This document shows positions 8,296 through 16,743 of a DNA stretch of 64,000 nt, piece after piece (position 1 is the first letter of the stretch; every line of letters begins with the position of its first letter). The DNA comes from Arthrobacter sp. Leaf137 (GTDB lineage Bacteria > Actinomycetota > Actinomycetes > Actinomycetales > Micrococcaceae), in assembly GCF_001423525.1 (NCBI RefSeq), contig NZ_LMOI01000024.1, positions 275,292-339,291 of the forward strand, given 5' to 3'. The notes under the pieces are model-generated. The model ran no database searches and was not told the DNA's origin. It saw nothing but the letters and a program-made list of their open reading frames with translations. The position numbers were made by a program, and so were the translations under genes.

Positions 8296-9905
8296 GCCGG
8301 CACAGCGGCGCCCGGGAATCATCGCGGCTGGACCGGCGCCTGGAAGCCCTGAATGACGCGAGGCAGCTGGCCGGTGGTGTCCTTCCGGACGCGCAGCTGG
8401 AGGAGGTTTTCCAGGTCCTGGAGCGCGCCGGATCCCGCCGCTCCCTGTCCGCGGAGCACACTGTGGTGGGGTTCTTCGGTGCTACCGGAAGCGGAAAGTC
8501 CTCGCTGTTCAACGCCGTGAGCGGCAGTAACATCGCGACGACGGCGGCGCGCCGCCCCACCACGTCGGAGCCGCTGGCGGGGGTATGGGGAGTGGACGGC
8601 AGTGAACCGCTCCTGGACTGGCTTGATGTCCGCAACAGGCATCACGCAGGTCCTGTGGAAGGTTTTGCGGGCGAAGACACCGGCCTGATCCTGCTGGACC
8701 TGCCGGATTTCGACTCCACCCGCGCGGCCAACCGTGAAGTGGTGCAGCGCATGGTGGGACTGGTGGATGTCCTCGTCTGGGTGCTCGACCCGCAAAAGTA
8801 CGCGGATGCAGCGGTCCACCAGGATTTCCTCGCCCCGCTGGCCTCGCACGGCGCCGTCACCCTGGTGGTCCTCAACCAGGTGGACAGGCTTCCCGCCCAC
8901 GACGTGCCGCCGGTCCTGGAATCCCTTCGCGGGATCCTTGCTGCCGAGGGGCTGGGGAAAGTAAAGGTCCTTGCCGCCTCCGCGCTGACCGGCCAGGGCG
9001 TGGACGGCGTGCGTGCTGCGATCAGGAGCGTGGTGGTGCAGCGAAAGGCCCGCTCGCAGCGGCTGGAGGCCGACGTCGCGAAAGCTTCCAGGGAACTGCG
9101 GGAGGCATCCGGAGACGGCGAAGCCGCCGGCGTCCGGCACCAAACGACGGCCAGGCTGGGCGCGGAACTGGCGGCGGCAGCCAACGTGCCGGTGGTTGTC
9201 AGTGCTGTGGCCCGTTCTTACCGCCTGGAATCAGTCCGTCGGACGGGCTGGCCCGCGACCCGATGGCTTTCGCGGTTCCGGCCCGACCCCTTGCGCAGGC
9301 TCAACCTCCGCAGGGACGCTCCGGCGGAACTCAACCGCACTTCGCTTCCGCCCGCCAGTGCCCCCGAGCGGGCGCGCACCGACTCAGCCGTCAGGGAGTT
9401 CGCCGACGCCGCCAGCGCCGGCGCGCCCGGTCCCTGGCGGGCCGCCATCCGAAGCGCAGCCCGCGAGGGCCGGGAGCGGCTTCCGGATGCCCTGGACCAG
9501 GCCATCGCCGGAACCGACCTCGGGGCCAACAGGAAATCCTGGTGGTGGGGCGTCTTCAATGTGCTCCAGTGGCTGGCGCTGCTGACCGTCCTCGGTGGCC
9601 TCGGCTGGCTGGGCGGCCTCGCGGCACTGCAGTACTTCCAGATGCCGGAGCCGGAGCCGCCACGGGTGGAAGGGTGGCCGGTGCCCACCCTGATGGCCGC
9701 CGTCGGCGTGGTGCTGGGGATTGTGCTGGCCCTGGCCGGCCGCTTTATCGCCGCAGGAGCCGCCGCGGCACGGGCATCGGGGGCACGGAAACGGCTGGAG
9801 GCGGCTGTGGGCGGTGTTGCGCGGAATCTTGTGGTGGAGCCCGTTGAGGTAGAAGTCAGCAGGCTTGCGGCGTTTAACGCGGCACTGAGGGTGGCGGCGG
9901 GCTAG
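8292..9905 (+). CDS. Dynamin-like GTPase, membrane-anchored (second of pair)
   Basis: 537-aa GTP-binding protein translated from a GTG overlapping the stop of the preceding GTPase (GTGA). G1 is GATGSGKSS at residues 63-71; RRPTTSEP carries the switch-I threonine; G3 is DLPDFDS near 136; G4 is LNQVDRL near 195, a closer match to the consensus than in the partner. Two membrane segments sit near the C-terminus (about 417-447, starting WWWGVFNVLQWLALL, and 465-490). Coupled translation suggests the two proteins form a hetero-oligomer at the cell membrane. Possible roles include membrane remodelling, division-ring stabilisation or stress protection, by analogy with actinobacterial dynamin pairs; none is shown here. 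Confidence 0.75.
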   Translation: MSRHSGARESSRLDRRLEALNDARQLAGGVLPDAQLEEVFQVLERAGSRRSLSAEHTVVGFFGATGSGKSSLFNAVSGSNIATTAARRPTTSEPLAGVWGVDGSEPLLDWLDVRNRHHAGPVEGFAGEDTGLILLDLPDFDSTRAANREVVQRMVGLVDVLVWVLDPQKYADAAVHQDFLAPLASHGAVTLVVLNQVDRLPAHDVPPVLESLRGILAAEGLGKVKVLAASALTGQGVDGVRAAIRSVVVQRKARSQRLEADVAKASRELREASGDGEAAGVRHQTTARLGAELAAAANVPVVVSAVARSYRLESVRRTGWPATRWLSRFRPDPLRRLNLRRDAPAELNRTSLPPASAPERARTDSAVREFADAASAGAPGPWRAAIRSAAREGRERLPDALDQAIAGTDLGANRKSWWWGVFNVLQWLALLTVLGGLGWLGGLAALQYFQMPEPEPPRVEGWPVPTLMAAVGVVLGIVLALAGRFIAAGAAAARASGARKRLEAAVGGVARNLVVEPVEVEVSRLAAFNAALRVAAG

Positions 9906-9914
9906 GGGAGGGGC

Positions 9915-10475
9915 TCATCCCTTGGTGCCGGCGGCTTCCAGTCCGGCAGCAGCGTCCCGCACCTTGATCATGGTGCGCAGGTTGCGGGTAGTGGTCGCCG
10001 CCTTAAATCTGGCCTTGGACGAAATCTTGCTGAACGGGCTGTCCAGGGTTCCGCCGGCCGGCGCGAGCCAGGCGAGGGCTTCCGGGCCAAGCCGGTGTTG
10101 CTTGTGTCCGCCCCCGAGGGCCCGGCCCTCAGCGTCCAGGTCGTCCAGGACTGCGAGGTCGGAGGACAGCGTGATGTACGAATGCGTGGACTTGTCGTCC
10201 TCCGGATACGGGCACGCCGCCACCAGATCAGCCACCCTGCCGGCCGGCAGGACCACCACCCAGGCCTCGTAGCCGAACGCGGCGCGCAGGGCCTTCTCGC
10301 ACTCCCGTTTCACGCCGGCGGCGTCCAGTCCGCTGGCAAGGACCACGTTGCCACTGGCCAGCAGTGTCTTGGCGTCCGCGAAGCCGCTGTTCTTCAGCGC
10401 ATCCCGAAGGTCCGCCATTTTGATGTTGATGCCGCCCACGTTGATGCCGCGGAGAAATACTGCGTAGCTGCCCAT
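9915..10475 (-). CDS. DUF1697 family protein
   Basis: 186-aa protein beginning MGSYAVFLRGINVGG, the hallmark N-terminus of DUF1697, followed by the family-typical ALKNSGFADAKTLLASGNVVL. No catalytic function is established for this family. The frame is open to 10823, but the extra 116 codons have the Arg/Ser/Pro-rich composition of a shadow frame and lie opposite the regulator gene, so ATG 10475 is chosen. It is downstream of the IclR-type gene on the same strand (55 bp) and convergent with the GTPase pair, from which it is separated by only 9 bp with no visible terminator. Confidence 0.88.
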   Translation of the reverse strand: MGSYAVFLRGINVGGINIKMADLRDALKNSGFADAKTLLASGNVVLASGLDAAGVKRECEKALRAAFGYEAWVVVLPAGRVADLVAACPYPEDDKSTHSYITLSSDLAVLDDLDAEGRALGGGHKQHRLGPEALAWLAPAGGTLDSPFSKISSKARFKAATTTRNLRTMIKVRDAAAGLEAAGTKG

Positions 10476-10530
10476 GGGCCACAGCCTAACCGCCGGAGGG
10501 CGGCTTGGTGCGGGATTGACCCGACGGCGG

Positions 10531-11250
10531 TCAGTCGTTGTTCTTGCGCAGCGCTTCGGTGAGGATGCGGCCGGCGTTGCAGACCACTTCAGCGTGCAAT
10601 CTCCCGGGCTGGCGGGTAAGCCGCTCGATGGGGCCGGAGATCGATACGGCGGCAATGACGCGGCCGGACGGTCCGCGCACCGGCGCCGAGACCGAGGCGA
10701 CCCCCGGCTCGCGTTCACCAAGGCTCTGGCCCCAGCCCCGCCGTCGTACTCCTGCGAGGACGGTGGGCGTGAAGCGCGCCGACTGCAGGCCCTCAAGCAG
10801 GCGGTCGTGGTCTTCCCAGGCAAGCAGGACCTGGGCAGCGGAGCCGGCCTTCATGGACAACTGGGTACCGACAGGAATGGTGTCGCGCAGGCCGATGGGG
10901 CGCTCGGCCGATGCCACGCAGACCCGCCAGTCGCCCTGGCGGCGGAAGATCTGTGCGCTCTCGCCCGTGGCGTCCCGAAGCTGCATCAGGACGGGGCCGG
11001 CAGAAGCGATGAGGCGGTCCTCGCCGGCGGCCGATGCCAGTTCAACCAGCCGGCTGCCGAGCACGAACCTGCCCTGGATGTCACGGCTTACCAGCCGGTG
11101 GTGGACCAGCGCGAGGGCGAGGCGGTGGACAGTGGGACGGGCCAGCCCGGTGGCCGCTACGAGCTGTGCCAGCGTGGTGGGGCCGGCCTCGAGCGCGTCA
11201 AGCACCTGTGCTGCTTTATCAATGACGCCGACTCCACTAGAATTGTCCAT
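10531..11250 (-). CDS. ltbR: IclR-family regulator of leucine biosynthesis (LtbR/NdgR-like)
   Basis: 239-aa DNA-binding protein: N-terminal winged helix (TTLAQLVAATGLARPTVHRLALAL, about residues 20-45) and C-terminal IclR effector domain (SMKAGSAAQVLLAW, SVSAPVRGPSGRVIAAVSISGP). Divergence from leuCD is the conserved arrangement of LtbR in corynebacteria and NdgR in Streptomyces, which control leuCD and other amino-acid genes; function is inferred from that. Start ATG 11250 gives MDNSSGVGVIDKAAQVLDALE, typical of the family; the extension to 11376 would overlap leuC. A palindrome at 11266-11280 lies between the two starts. Confidence 0.9.
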   Translation of the reverse strand: MDNSSGVGVIDKAAQVLDALEAGPTTLAQLVAATGLARPTVHRLALALVHHRLVSRDIQGRFVLGSRLVELASAAGEDRLIASAGPVLMQLRDATGESAQIFRRQGDWRVCVASAERPIGLRDTIPVGTQLSMKAGSAAQVLLAWEDHDRLLEGLQSARFTPTVLAGVRRRGWGQSLGEREPGVASVSAPVRGPSGRVIAAVSISGPIERLTRQPGRLHAEVVCNAGRILTEALRKNND

Positions 11251-11259
11251 GTAATGATA

Positions 11260-11285
11260 TTGCCGTCTCATTATCTGAGATGCAA
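11260..11285. promoter_or_regulatory. Candidate LtbR operator between ltbR and leuC
   Basis: Perfect inverted repeat TCTCA-N5-TGAGA at 11266-11280, flanked by TTGC at 11260-11263 and GCAA at 11282-11285, which extend the symmetry imperfectly. It lies 10-35 bp outside the ltbR start and about 75 bp before leuC, a position suited to control of both directions. Binding by LtbR is inference. Confidence 0.5.
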
Positions 11286-11357
11286 ATCTTTCGGCTGGCG
11301 CAGTGCGGAGCCGTCCTGCTTCAGTTGAAGCATTCAGCCAAACAGCAGTGAAGGGAG

Positions 11358-12818
11358 ATGGCCATGGCAAAGACATTGGCCGAGAAAGTCTGGGACGCGC
11401 ACGTGGTGCGCAAAGGCGACGGCGTAGGTGCCAACGCCCAGCCTGACCTTCTCTTCATCGACCTTCACCTGGTGCACGAGGTCACGTCCCCGCAGGCCTT
11501 CGAGGGCTTGCGCCTGGCAGGCCGCCCGCTGCGCCGCCCGGACCTGACCATCGCCACGGAGGACCACAACACTCCCACGCTGGACATCGACAAGCCTATC
11601 GCCGACCTCACCAGCCGGACTCAGATCCAGACGCTGCGCAACAACTGCGCGGAGTTCGGTGTCCGCCTGCACAGCCTCGGTGACGCCGAACAGGGCATCG
11701 TCCACGTGGTGGGTCCGCAGCTGGGCCTCACCCAGCCCGGCATGACGGTGGTCTGCGGCGACTCGCACACCTCCACGCACGGTGCCTTCGGAGCACTGGC
11801 CATGGGCATCGGCACCTCCGAGGTGGAGCACGTCATGGCCACCCAGACCCTGTCCCTGAAGCCGTTCAAGACCATGGCCATCAACGTTGAGGGCACCCTG
11901 CGCCCCGGCGTCACGGCCAAAGACATCATCCTGGCGGTCATCGCCAAGATCGGTACCGGCGGAGGCCAGGGCTACGTCCTGGAATACCGTGGATCCGCCA
12001 TCCGTGCCCTGTCCATGGATGCCCGCATGACCATTTGCAATATGTCCATCGAGGCCGGCGCCCGCGCCGGCATGGTGGCGCCGGACGAAACCACCTACGC
12101 CTACATGCAGGGCCGCCCGCACGCCCCCGAAGGGGCGGACTGGGATGCGGCCGTCGAGTACTGGAACACGCTGAAGACCGACGACGACGCCTCCTTCGAT
12201 GTCGAGGTGGACCTGGACGCCGACACGCTGGAGCCGTTCGTCACCTGGGGCACCAACCCCGGCCAGGGCGTGTCCCTGTCCCAGGCTGTTCCGTTCCCCG
12301 GGGACTTCGGCGACGAAAACGCCAAGGCGGCCGCGGAACGCGCCCTGCAGTACATGGGGCTGGAAGCCGGCACGCCAATGAAGGACATCCGGGTGGACAC
12401 AGTGTTCCTCGGTTCCTGCACCAACTCCCGCATCGAGGACCTCCGGGCCGCAGCGGACATCATCCGCGGCCGCGAAAAGGATCCGAAGGTCCGCATGCTC
12501 GTGGTGCCGGGATCTGCACGCGTCCGCCTCGAAGCGGAGGCTGAGGGCCTGGACCGGGTCTTCAAGGACTTCGGCGCCGAATGGCGCTTCGCCGGCTGCT
12601 CCATGTGCCTGGGAATGAACCCGGACCAGCTGGAACCGGGGGAGCGGTGCGCCTCCACCTCGAACCGCAACTTCGAGGGGCGCCAGGGCAAGGGCGGCCG
12701 CACCCACCTGGTATCCCCGGTGGTGGCAGCGGCCACGGCCGTCCGCGGCACGCTCAGCTCGCCGTCGGACCTTGATCCTGCCCCCGAATCCGCCGCCATC
12801 CGCACCGACGCAGCCTAG
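11358..12818 (+). CDS. leuC: 3-isopropylmalate dehydratase, large subunit
   Basis: 486-aa aconitase-family subunit that, with LeuD, isomerises 2-isopropylmalate to 3-isopropylmalate in leucine synthesis. The three [4Fe-4S] ligands are visible: Cys354 in GSCTNSRIEDLR, and Cys414 and Cys417 in GCSMCLGMN. GDSHTSTHGAFGALAMGIG near residue 135 is the family substrate-site signature. ATG at 11358 has GGGAGATGG context; a second ATG two codons on is equally possible. leuD follows after 9 bp. The promoter region holds the LtbR-type palindrome. Confidence 0.97.
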   Translation: MAMAKTLAEKVWDAHVVRKGDGVGANAQPDLLFIDLHLVHEVTSPQAFEGLRLAGRPLRRPDLTIATEDHNTPTLDIDKPIADLTSRTQIQTLRNNCAEFGVRLHSLGDAEQGIVHVVGPQLGLTQPGMTVVCGDSHTSTHGAFGALAMGIGTSEVEHVMATQTLSLKPFKTMAINVEGTLRPGVTAKDIILAVIAKIGTGGGQGYVLEYRGSAIRALSMDARMTICNMSIEAGARAGMVAPDETTYAYMQGRPHAPEGADWDAAVEYWNTLKTDDDASFDVEVDLDADTLEPFVTWGTNPGQGVSLSQAVPFPGDFGDENAKAAAERALQYMGLEAGTPMKDIRVDTVFLGSCTNSRIEDLRAAADIIRGREKDPKVRMLVVPGSARVRLEAEAEGLDRVFKDFGAEWRFAGCSMCLGMNPDQLEPGERCASTSNRNFEGRQGKGGRTHLVSPVVAAATAVRGTLSSPSDLDPAPESAAIRTDAA

Positions 12819-12827
12819 GACGCAACC

Positions 12828-13430
12828 ATGGAAAAGTTCACCAAGCACACCGGCATCGGCGTTCCGCTGCGCCAGAGCAACGTCGACACGGACCAGATCA
12901 TCCCCGCGGTGTACCTCAAGCGCATCACCCGCACCGGCTTCGAGGACGCCCTGTTCTCGGCCTGGCGCAAGGACTCCTCCTTCATCCTGAACCAGGAGCC
13001 GTTCAACGCCGGCTCAGTCCTGGTGGCCGGGCCCGACTTCGGCACCGGGTCCTCCCGCGAGCATGCCGTGTGGGCACTGAAGGACTACGGCTTCAAGGCA
13101 GTGCTCTCCTCCCGGTTCGCTGACATCTTCCGCGGCAACTCGGGCAAGCAGGGACTGCTGGCCGCCCAGGTGGCCCAGGACGACATCGAGCTGATCTGGA
13201 AGGAACTGGAAAACGCGCCGGGAACCCAGGTGACAGTGGACCTGGAGTCGAAGACCGTGGTGTGCGGCAACATTGTGGCCCCCTTCGAAATTGACGACTA
13301 CACCCGCTGGCGCCTGCTCGAAGGCCTGGACGACATCGGGCTCACGCTGCAGCATGAGGCGGATATCACCGCCTACGAGGCAACCCGCCCCTCTTTCAAG
13401 CCCAAGACCCTGCCTGCCAAGGTTTCCTAG
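12828..13430 (+). CDS. leuD: 3-isopropylmalate dehydratase, small subunit
   Basis: 200-aa swivel-domain subunit that completes the LeuCD hydro-lyase. Family landmarks: MEKFTKHTGIGVPLRQSNVDTDQIIPAVYLKRI at the start, GPDFGTGSSREHAVWAL (substrate-binding loop), and SRFADIFRGNSGKQGLL. It lies 9 bp downstream of leuC in the same operon. The next gene, murA, is 159 bp away beyond a large inverted repeat. Confidence 0.96.
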   Translation: MEKFTKHTGIGVPLRQSNVDTDQIIPAVYLKRITRTGFEDALFSAWRKDSSFILNQEPFNAGSVLVAGPDFGTGSSREHAVWALKDYGFKAVLSSRFADIFRGNSGKQGLLAAQVAQDDIELIWKELENAPGTQVTVDLESKTVVCGNIVAPFEIDDYTRWRLLEGLDDIGLTLQHEADITAYEATRPSFKPKTLPAKVS

Positions 13431-13442
13431 CGCCAGCGCTCT

Positions 13443-13498
13443 GCTCCTTGGCCCTGCGCGGGGCGACATACTTCGCCGCCACGCCTCGGCCAAGGAGC
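13443..13498 (+). terminator. Inverted repeat after leuD, possible terminator
   Basis: Perfect 11-bp arms GCTCCTTGGCC (13443-13453) and GGCCAAGGAGC (13488-13498) enclose a 34-nt loop. No T-tract follows directly (GTGCGTATTTCGG), so it is only a candidate terminator; its position between leuD and murA fits. Confidence 0.4.
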
Positions 13499-13589
13499 GT
13501 GCGTATTTCGGTTCGGTAACGCGACCTCCTATGCTTGGGTGGAGCCTTTGCAAGGATTTGGGGGCGAGTAATCGTGAGGAAACCGGTAT

Positions 13590-14915
13590 ATGAGTAGTGT
13601 TCTGACAATCCGCGGCGGAGTCCCGCTTACGGGCCGCGTCACCGTCCGGGGGGCCAAGAACCTTGTCCCCAAGGCGATGGTGGCGGCGTTGCTGGGCAAC
13701 GAACCGTCGGTGTTGCGGAACGTTCCGGAGATCAAGGACGTGGAGGTTGTCACCTCGCTCCTGCAGCTCCATGGCGTGACGGTGGAGAAGGACCCGGTCA
13801 ACGGGGACCTGACCCTCGATCCGAAGGCAGCGAAGACGGCGTCCAGCACGGCCATTGATGCCCACGCCGGGGACTCCAGGATCCCCATCCTGCTGTGCGG
13901 CCCCTTGATCCACGCCATTGGCGAAGCATTCATCCCCGACCTTGGCGGCTGCAAGATCGGCGACCGCCCCATCGACTACCACCTGGACGTGCTCCGCCAG
14001 TTCGGCGCCGTGGTGGAAAAGCGCCCGGGCGGGATCCATATTTCTGCCCCCAAGGGCCTGCACGGTGCCAAGATCTCCTTGCCCTACCCGTCCGTGGGCG
14101 CCACCGAGCAGGTACTGCTGAGCGCCACCCGCGCCGAGGGCATCACCGAACTGAGCGGTGCCGCCACGGAGCCGGAGATCATTGACCTCATCGCCGTGCT
14201 GCAGAAAATGGGCGCCATCATCAGCGTCCAGACCGACCGCACCATCCGCATCGAGGGCGTCCGCGACCTCGGCGGCTACAACCACCGGGCCCTCTCCGAC
14301 CGCAATGAGTCGGCGTCCTGGGCCTCCGCTGCCCTGGTCACGCGCGGCGACATCTTCGTCGAGGGCGCTTCCCAGCGCGACATGATGACCTTCCTGAACA
14401 CCTACCGCAAGGTGGGCGGCGGCATGGACATCGGTGAGGACGGCATCCGTTTCTACCACCCCGGCGGGAAGCTGAACCCCCTGGTGCTCGAAACCGACGT
14501 GCACCCCGGGTTCATGACTGACTGGCAGCAGCCGCTGGTGGTGGCGCTGACCCAGGCCGAGGGCGTCTCGATCGTCCACGAAACCGTCTATGAGAACCGC
14601 TTCGGCTTCACCGACGCGCTCATCCGGATGGGCGCCAGCATCCAGGTCCACCGGGAGTGCCTTGGCAGCGTTCCGTGCCGGTTCGGGCAGCGCAACTTCC
14701 TGCACTCGGCGGTCATCTCAGGGCCTACCCAACTCAAGGGCACCGATATTGACGTGCCGGACCTGCGCGGCGGGTTCAGCCACCTCATCGCCGCACTGGC
14801 CGCCACCGGCGTCTCGCGGGTGACGGGCATCGACATCATCAACCGCGGCTACGAGCGCTTCACCGAGAAGCTGGCCGGGCTGGGTGCCGATTTCGACATC
14901 ACTGCCGCGAAGTAG
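13590..14915 (+). CDS. murA: UDP-N-acetylglucosamine 1-carboxyvinyltransferase
   Basis: 441-aa EPSP-synthase-fold enzyme that transfers enolpyruvate from PEP to UDP-GlcNAc, the first committed step of peptidoglycan synthesis in the cytosol. The substrate-contact pair is in GAKNLVPKAM near residues 20-30. The catalytic cysteine is present as Cys121 in LGGCKIGDRPIDYH, implying fosfomycin sensitivity at this residue. ATG 13590 follows GAGGAAAC. It starts a run with plsC, gpsA and ddl. Divergent MurA-like paralogues exist in actinobacteria, so a second copy elsewhere is possible. Confidence 0.92.
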   Translation: MSSVLTIRGGVPLTGRVTVRGAKNLVPKAMVAALLGNEPSVLRNVPEIKDVEVVTSLLQLHGVTVEKDPVNGDLTLDPKAAKTASSTAIDAHAGDSRIPILLCGPLIHAIGEAFIPDLGGCKIGDRPIDYHLDVLRQFGAVVEKRPGGIHISAPKGLHGAKISLPYPSVGATEQVLLSATRAEGITELSGAATEPEIIDLIAVLQKMGAIISVQTDRTIRIEGVRDLGGYNHRALSDRNESASWASAALVTRGDIFVEGASQRDMMTFLNTYRKVGGGMDIGEDGIRFYHPGGKLNPLVLETDVHPGFMTDWQQPLVVALTQAEGVSIVHETVYENRFGFTDALIRMGASIQVHRECLGSVPCRFGQRNFLHSAVISGPTQLKGTDIDVPDLRGGFSHLIAALAATGVSRVTGIDIINRGYERFTEKLAGLGADFDITAAK

Positions 14916-14924
14916 CGGGCTGCC

Positions 14925-15698
14925 GTGAAGGAATCTGCCAAGAGCAGGGCCACATTCGTGTTCATCGCCGGCATTGCCCGGCCGCTGTTGAACCTCATGA
15001 TGGGCAAAAAATGGGAAGGCATTGAAAAGCTTCCCGCCGGCGGATTCATCGCCGCACCCAACCACTGCACTGAGATCGATCCGCTGGTGGTGGGGCACAT
15101 GCTGTACAACCAGAAGCGCGCCCCGCATTTCCTCGCCAAGGCGGGCCTGTTCAAGGTTCCCGCACTCGGCTGGCTCCTGCACGCCACCAAGCAGGTCCCG
15201 GTGGAACGTTCGACGGCGGGCGCGAACCGGTCGCTGCAGGTGGCCCAGGAAATCGTGGCGGAGGGCGGCGCCATCATCATCTACCCCGAAGGCACCCTCA
15301 CCCGTGACCCGGACCTGTGGCCGATGAAAGGCCACACGGGAGCAGCACGGCTCGCACTCGAAGGCGGCATCCCGGTGGTCCCGATCGCCCACTGGGGAGC
15401 CCACGAGGTTTTTCCGCGCTATGGGAAGAGGTTCCACATCTTTCCCCGCAAGACATCCAGGGTTGTCATCGGTGATCCGGTGGACCTCAGCGCGTTTGCC
15501 GGCCGGCCGATGGACAAGGCCACGCTGGCGGAAGCCACCGAAGCCATCATGGATGCCATCACCGGCCTCCTCGCCGGCCTGAGGGGTGAGGAACCGCCCG
15601 CCGAGCGCTGGGATCCGGCACGGAAGCAGCAGTCTAAGCACGGGCGTTTCATGGAGCGCGGCGGGCAGCACCCCGGCAACGGGCCGGACGCGCCGTGA
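14925..15698 (+). CDS. plsC: 1-acyl-sn-glycerol-3-phosphate acyltransferase
   Basis: 257-aa membrane-associated acyltransferase that makes phosphatidic acid from lysophosphatidic acid. The catalytic HX4D motif is NHCTEID (His47, Asp52), the second block is QVPVERSTAGANR, and the third is YPEGTLTRDP near 120-127. The C-terminal 30 residues are polar and probably disordered. GTG start 9 bp after murA; its end overlaps gpsA by 4 bp, so plsC and gpsA, both in glycerophospholipid synthesis, are probably translationally coupled. Confidence 0.9.
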   Translation: MKESAKSRATFVFIAGIARPLLNLMMGKKWEGIEKLPAGGFIAAPNHCTEIDPLVVGHMLYNQKRAPHFLAKAGLFKVPALGWLLHATKQVPVERSTAGANRSLQVAQEIVAEGGAIIIYPEGTLTRDPDLWPMKGHTGAARLALEGGIPVVPIAHWGAHEVFPRYGKRFHIFPRKTSRVVIGDPVDLSAFAGRPMDKATLAEATEAIMDAITGLLAGLRGEEPPAERWDPARKQQSKHGRFMERGGQHPGNGPDAP

Positions 15699-16741
15699 CC
15701 CTGAACCTGGCGGGTTCAGCCCGCTCCGTCGCCGTCCTGGGCGCCGGTTCCTGGGGAACAACCTTCGCAAAGATCCTGGCCGACGCCGCCGCGGCGGCGG
15801 GTACCCCGCGTGGGATCAGGCTGTGGGGCCGCCGCGGGGAAGTGGTTGAGCAGATCAACAACAGCCACCGCAACCACCAGTACCTTAAGGACGTGCCGCT
15901 GCCGGCCAGCATCACGGCGTCCACCGACGTCGCGGACGTGCTCCACGGGGCTGACCTCGTGGTCCTTGCCGTCCCCGCCCAGTCGTTGCGTCCGCAACTG
16001 CGGGAGTGGCGCCACCTGATCGACCCCGAGGCTGTGGTGGTCTCGCTCATGAAGGGCCTCGAGCTCGGCACCGACGCGCGCATGAGCCAGGTCATCAGCG
16101 AGGAGCTCGGCCTCGATACCGGCAGGATCGCCGTCGTCTCCGGTCCCAACCTGGCCATGGAAATTGCGCGCGAGGAGCCCACCGCCTCGGTGGTCGCCTG
16201 CGCCGATTCCGCCGTCGCCGGCTGGCTGGCGCGCAGCTGCACGGCGCCGTATTTCCGTCCCTACACCACGTCTGACGTGGTGGGCGTGGAGATCGGCGGG
16301 ATCGTCAAGAACGTCATTGCTCTGGCAGTCGGTATCTGCGAGGGCAAAGAGATGGGGGACAACACCAAGGCCTCCGTCATCACCCGCGGCCTGGCTGAAA
16401 CGTCCCGCCTCGCCCTTGCCCTCGGCGGTGAAGCCAAAACCATGGCCGGGCTTGCCGGCCTGGGCGACCTCGTGGCCACCTGCTCATCGCCGCTGTCCCG
16501 TAACCACACCGCGGGAAGGCTGCTGGGCCAGGGCCTCACGCTGGAGGAGGTGGGCCAGAAGATGACGCAGACGGCCGAAGGCATCAAATCCGGCCAGGCC
16601 GTGCATGAACTGGCGGGCAAGCTGGGTGTGGAGATGCCCATCACCGCCGCCGTTGTGGCGGTGCTGGCCGGCAAGCTGTCCGTTGACCAACTGGGACCTG
16701 TCCTGCTGTCCCGCGAACTCAAACCTGAAGGTGATGACTGA
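15695..16741 (+). CDS. gpsA: Glycerol-3-phosphate dehydrogenase [NAD(P)+]
   Basis: 348-aa soluble dehydrogenase that reduces dihydroxyacetone phosphate to sn-glycerol 3-phosphate for phospholipid synthesis. The dinucleotide-binding loop GAGSWGTT is at residues 16-23; VSGPNLAMEIAREEPTAS and EIGGIVKNVIALAVGICEG carry the catalytic-domain signatures, the latter including the active-site lysine. GTG start within the ATGA-like overlap with plsC. ddl follows after 2 bp. Confidence 0.96.
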   Translation: MTLNLAGSARSVAVLGAGSWGTTFAKILADAAAAAGTPRGIRLWGRRGEVVEQINNSHRNHQYLKDVPLPASITASTDVADVLHGADLVVLAVPAQSLRPQLREWRHLIDPEAVVVSLMKGLELGTDARMSQVISEELGLDTGRIAVVSGPNLAMEIAREEPTASVVACADSAVAGWLARSCTAPYFRPYTTSDVVGVEIGGIVKNVIALAVGICEGKEMGDNTKASVITRGLAETSRLALALGGEAKTMAGLAGLGDLVATCSSPLSRNHTAGRLLGQGLTLEEVGQKMTQTAEGIKSGQAVHELAGKLGVEMPITAAVVAVLAGKLSVDQLGPVLLSRELKPEGDD

Positions 16742-16743
16742 CG

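Noticed and set aside
10476..10823. N-terminal extension of the DUF1697 gene
   Set aside because: Extra residues look like a shadow frame and overlap ltbR; MGSYAVFLRGINVGG is the family start.
11334..12848. 504-codon open frame antisense to leuC
   Set aside because: Its composition (Gly/His/Val/Arg-rich) is that of a codon-phase shadow in a high-GC gene, and leuC with its Fe-S cysteines is clearly the real gene.
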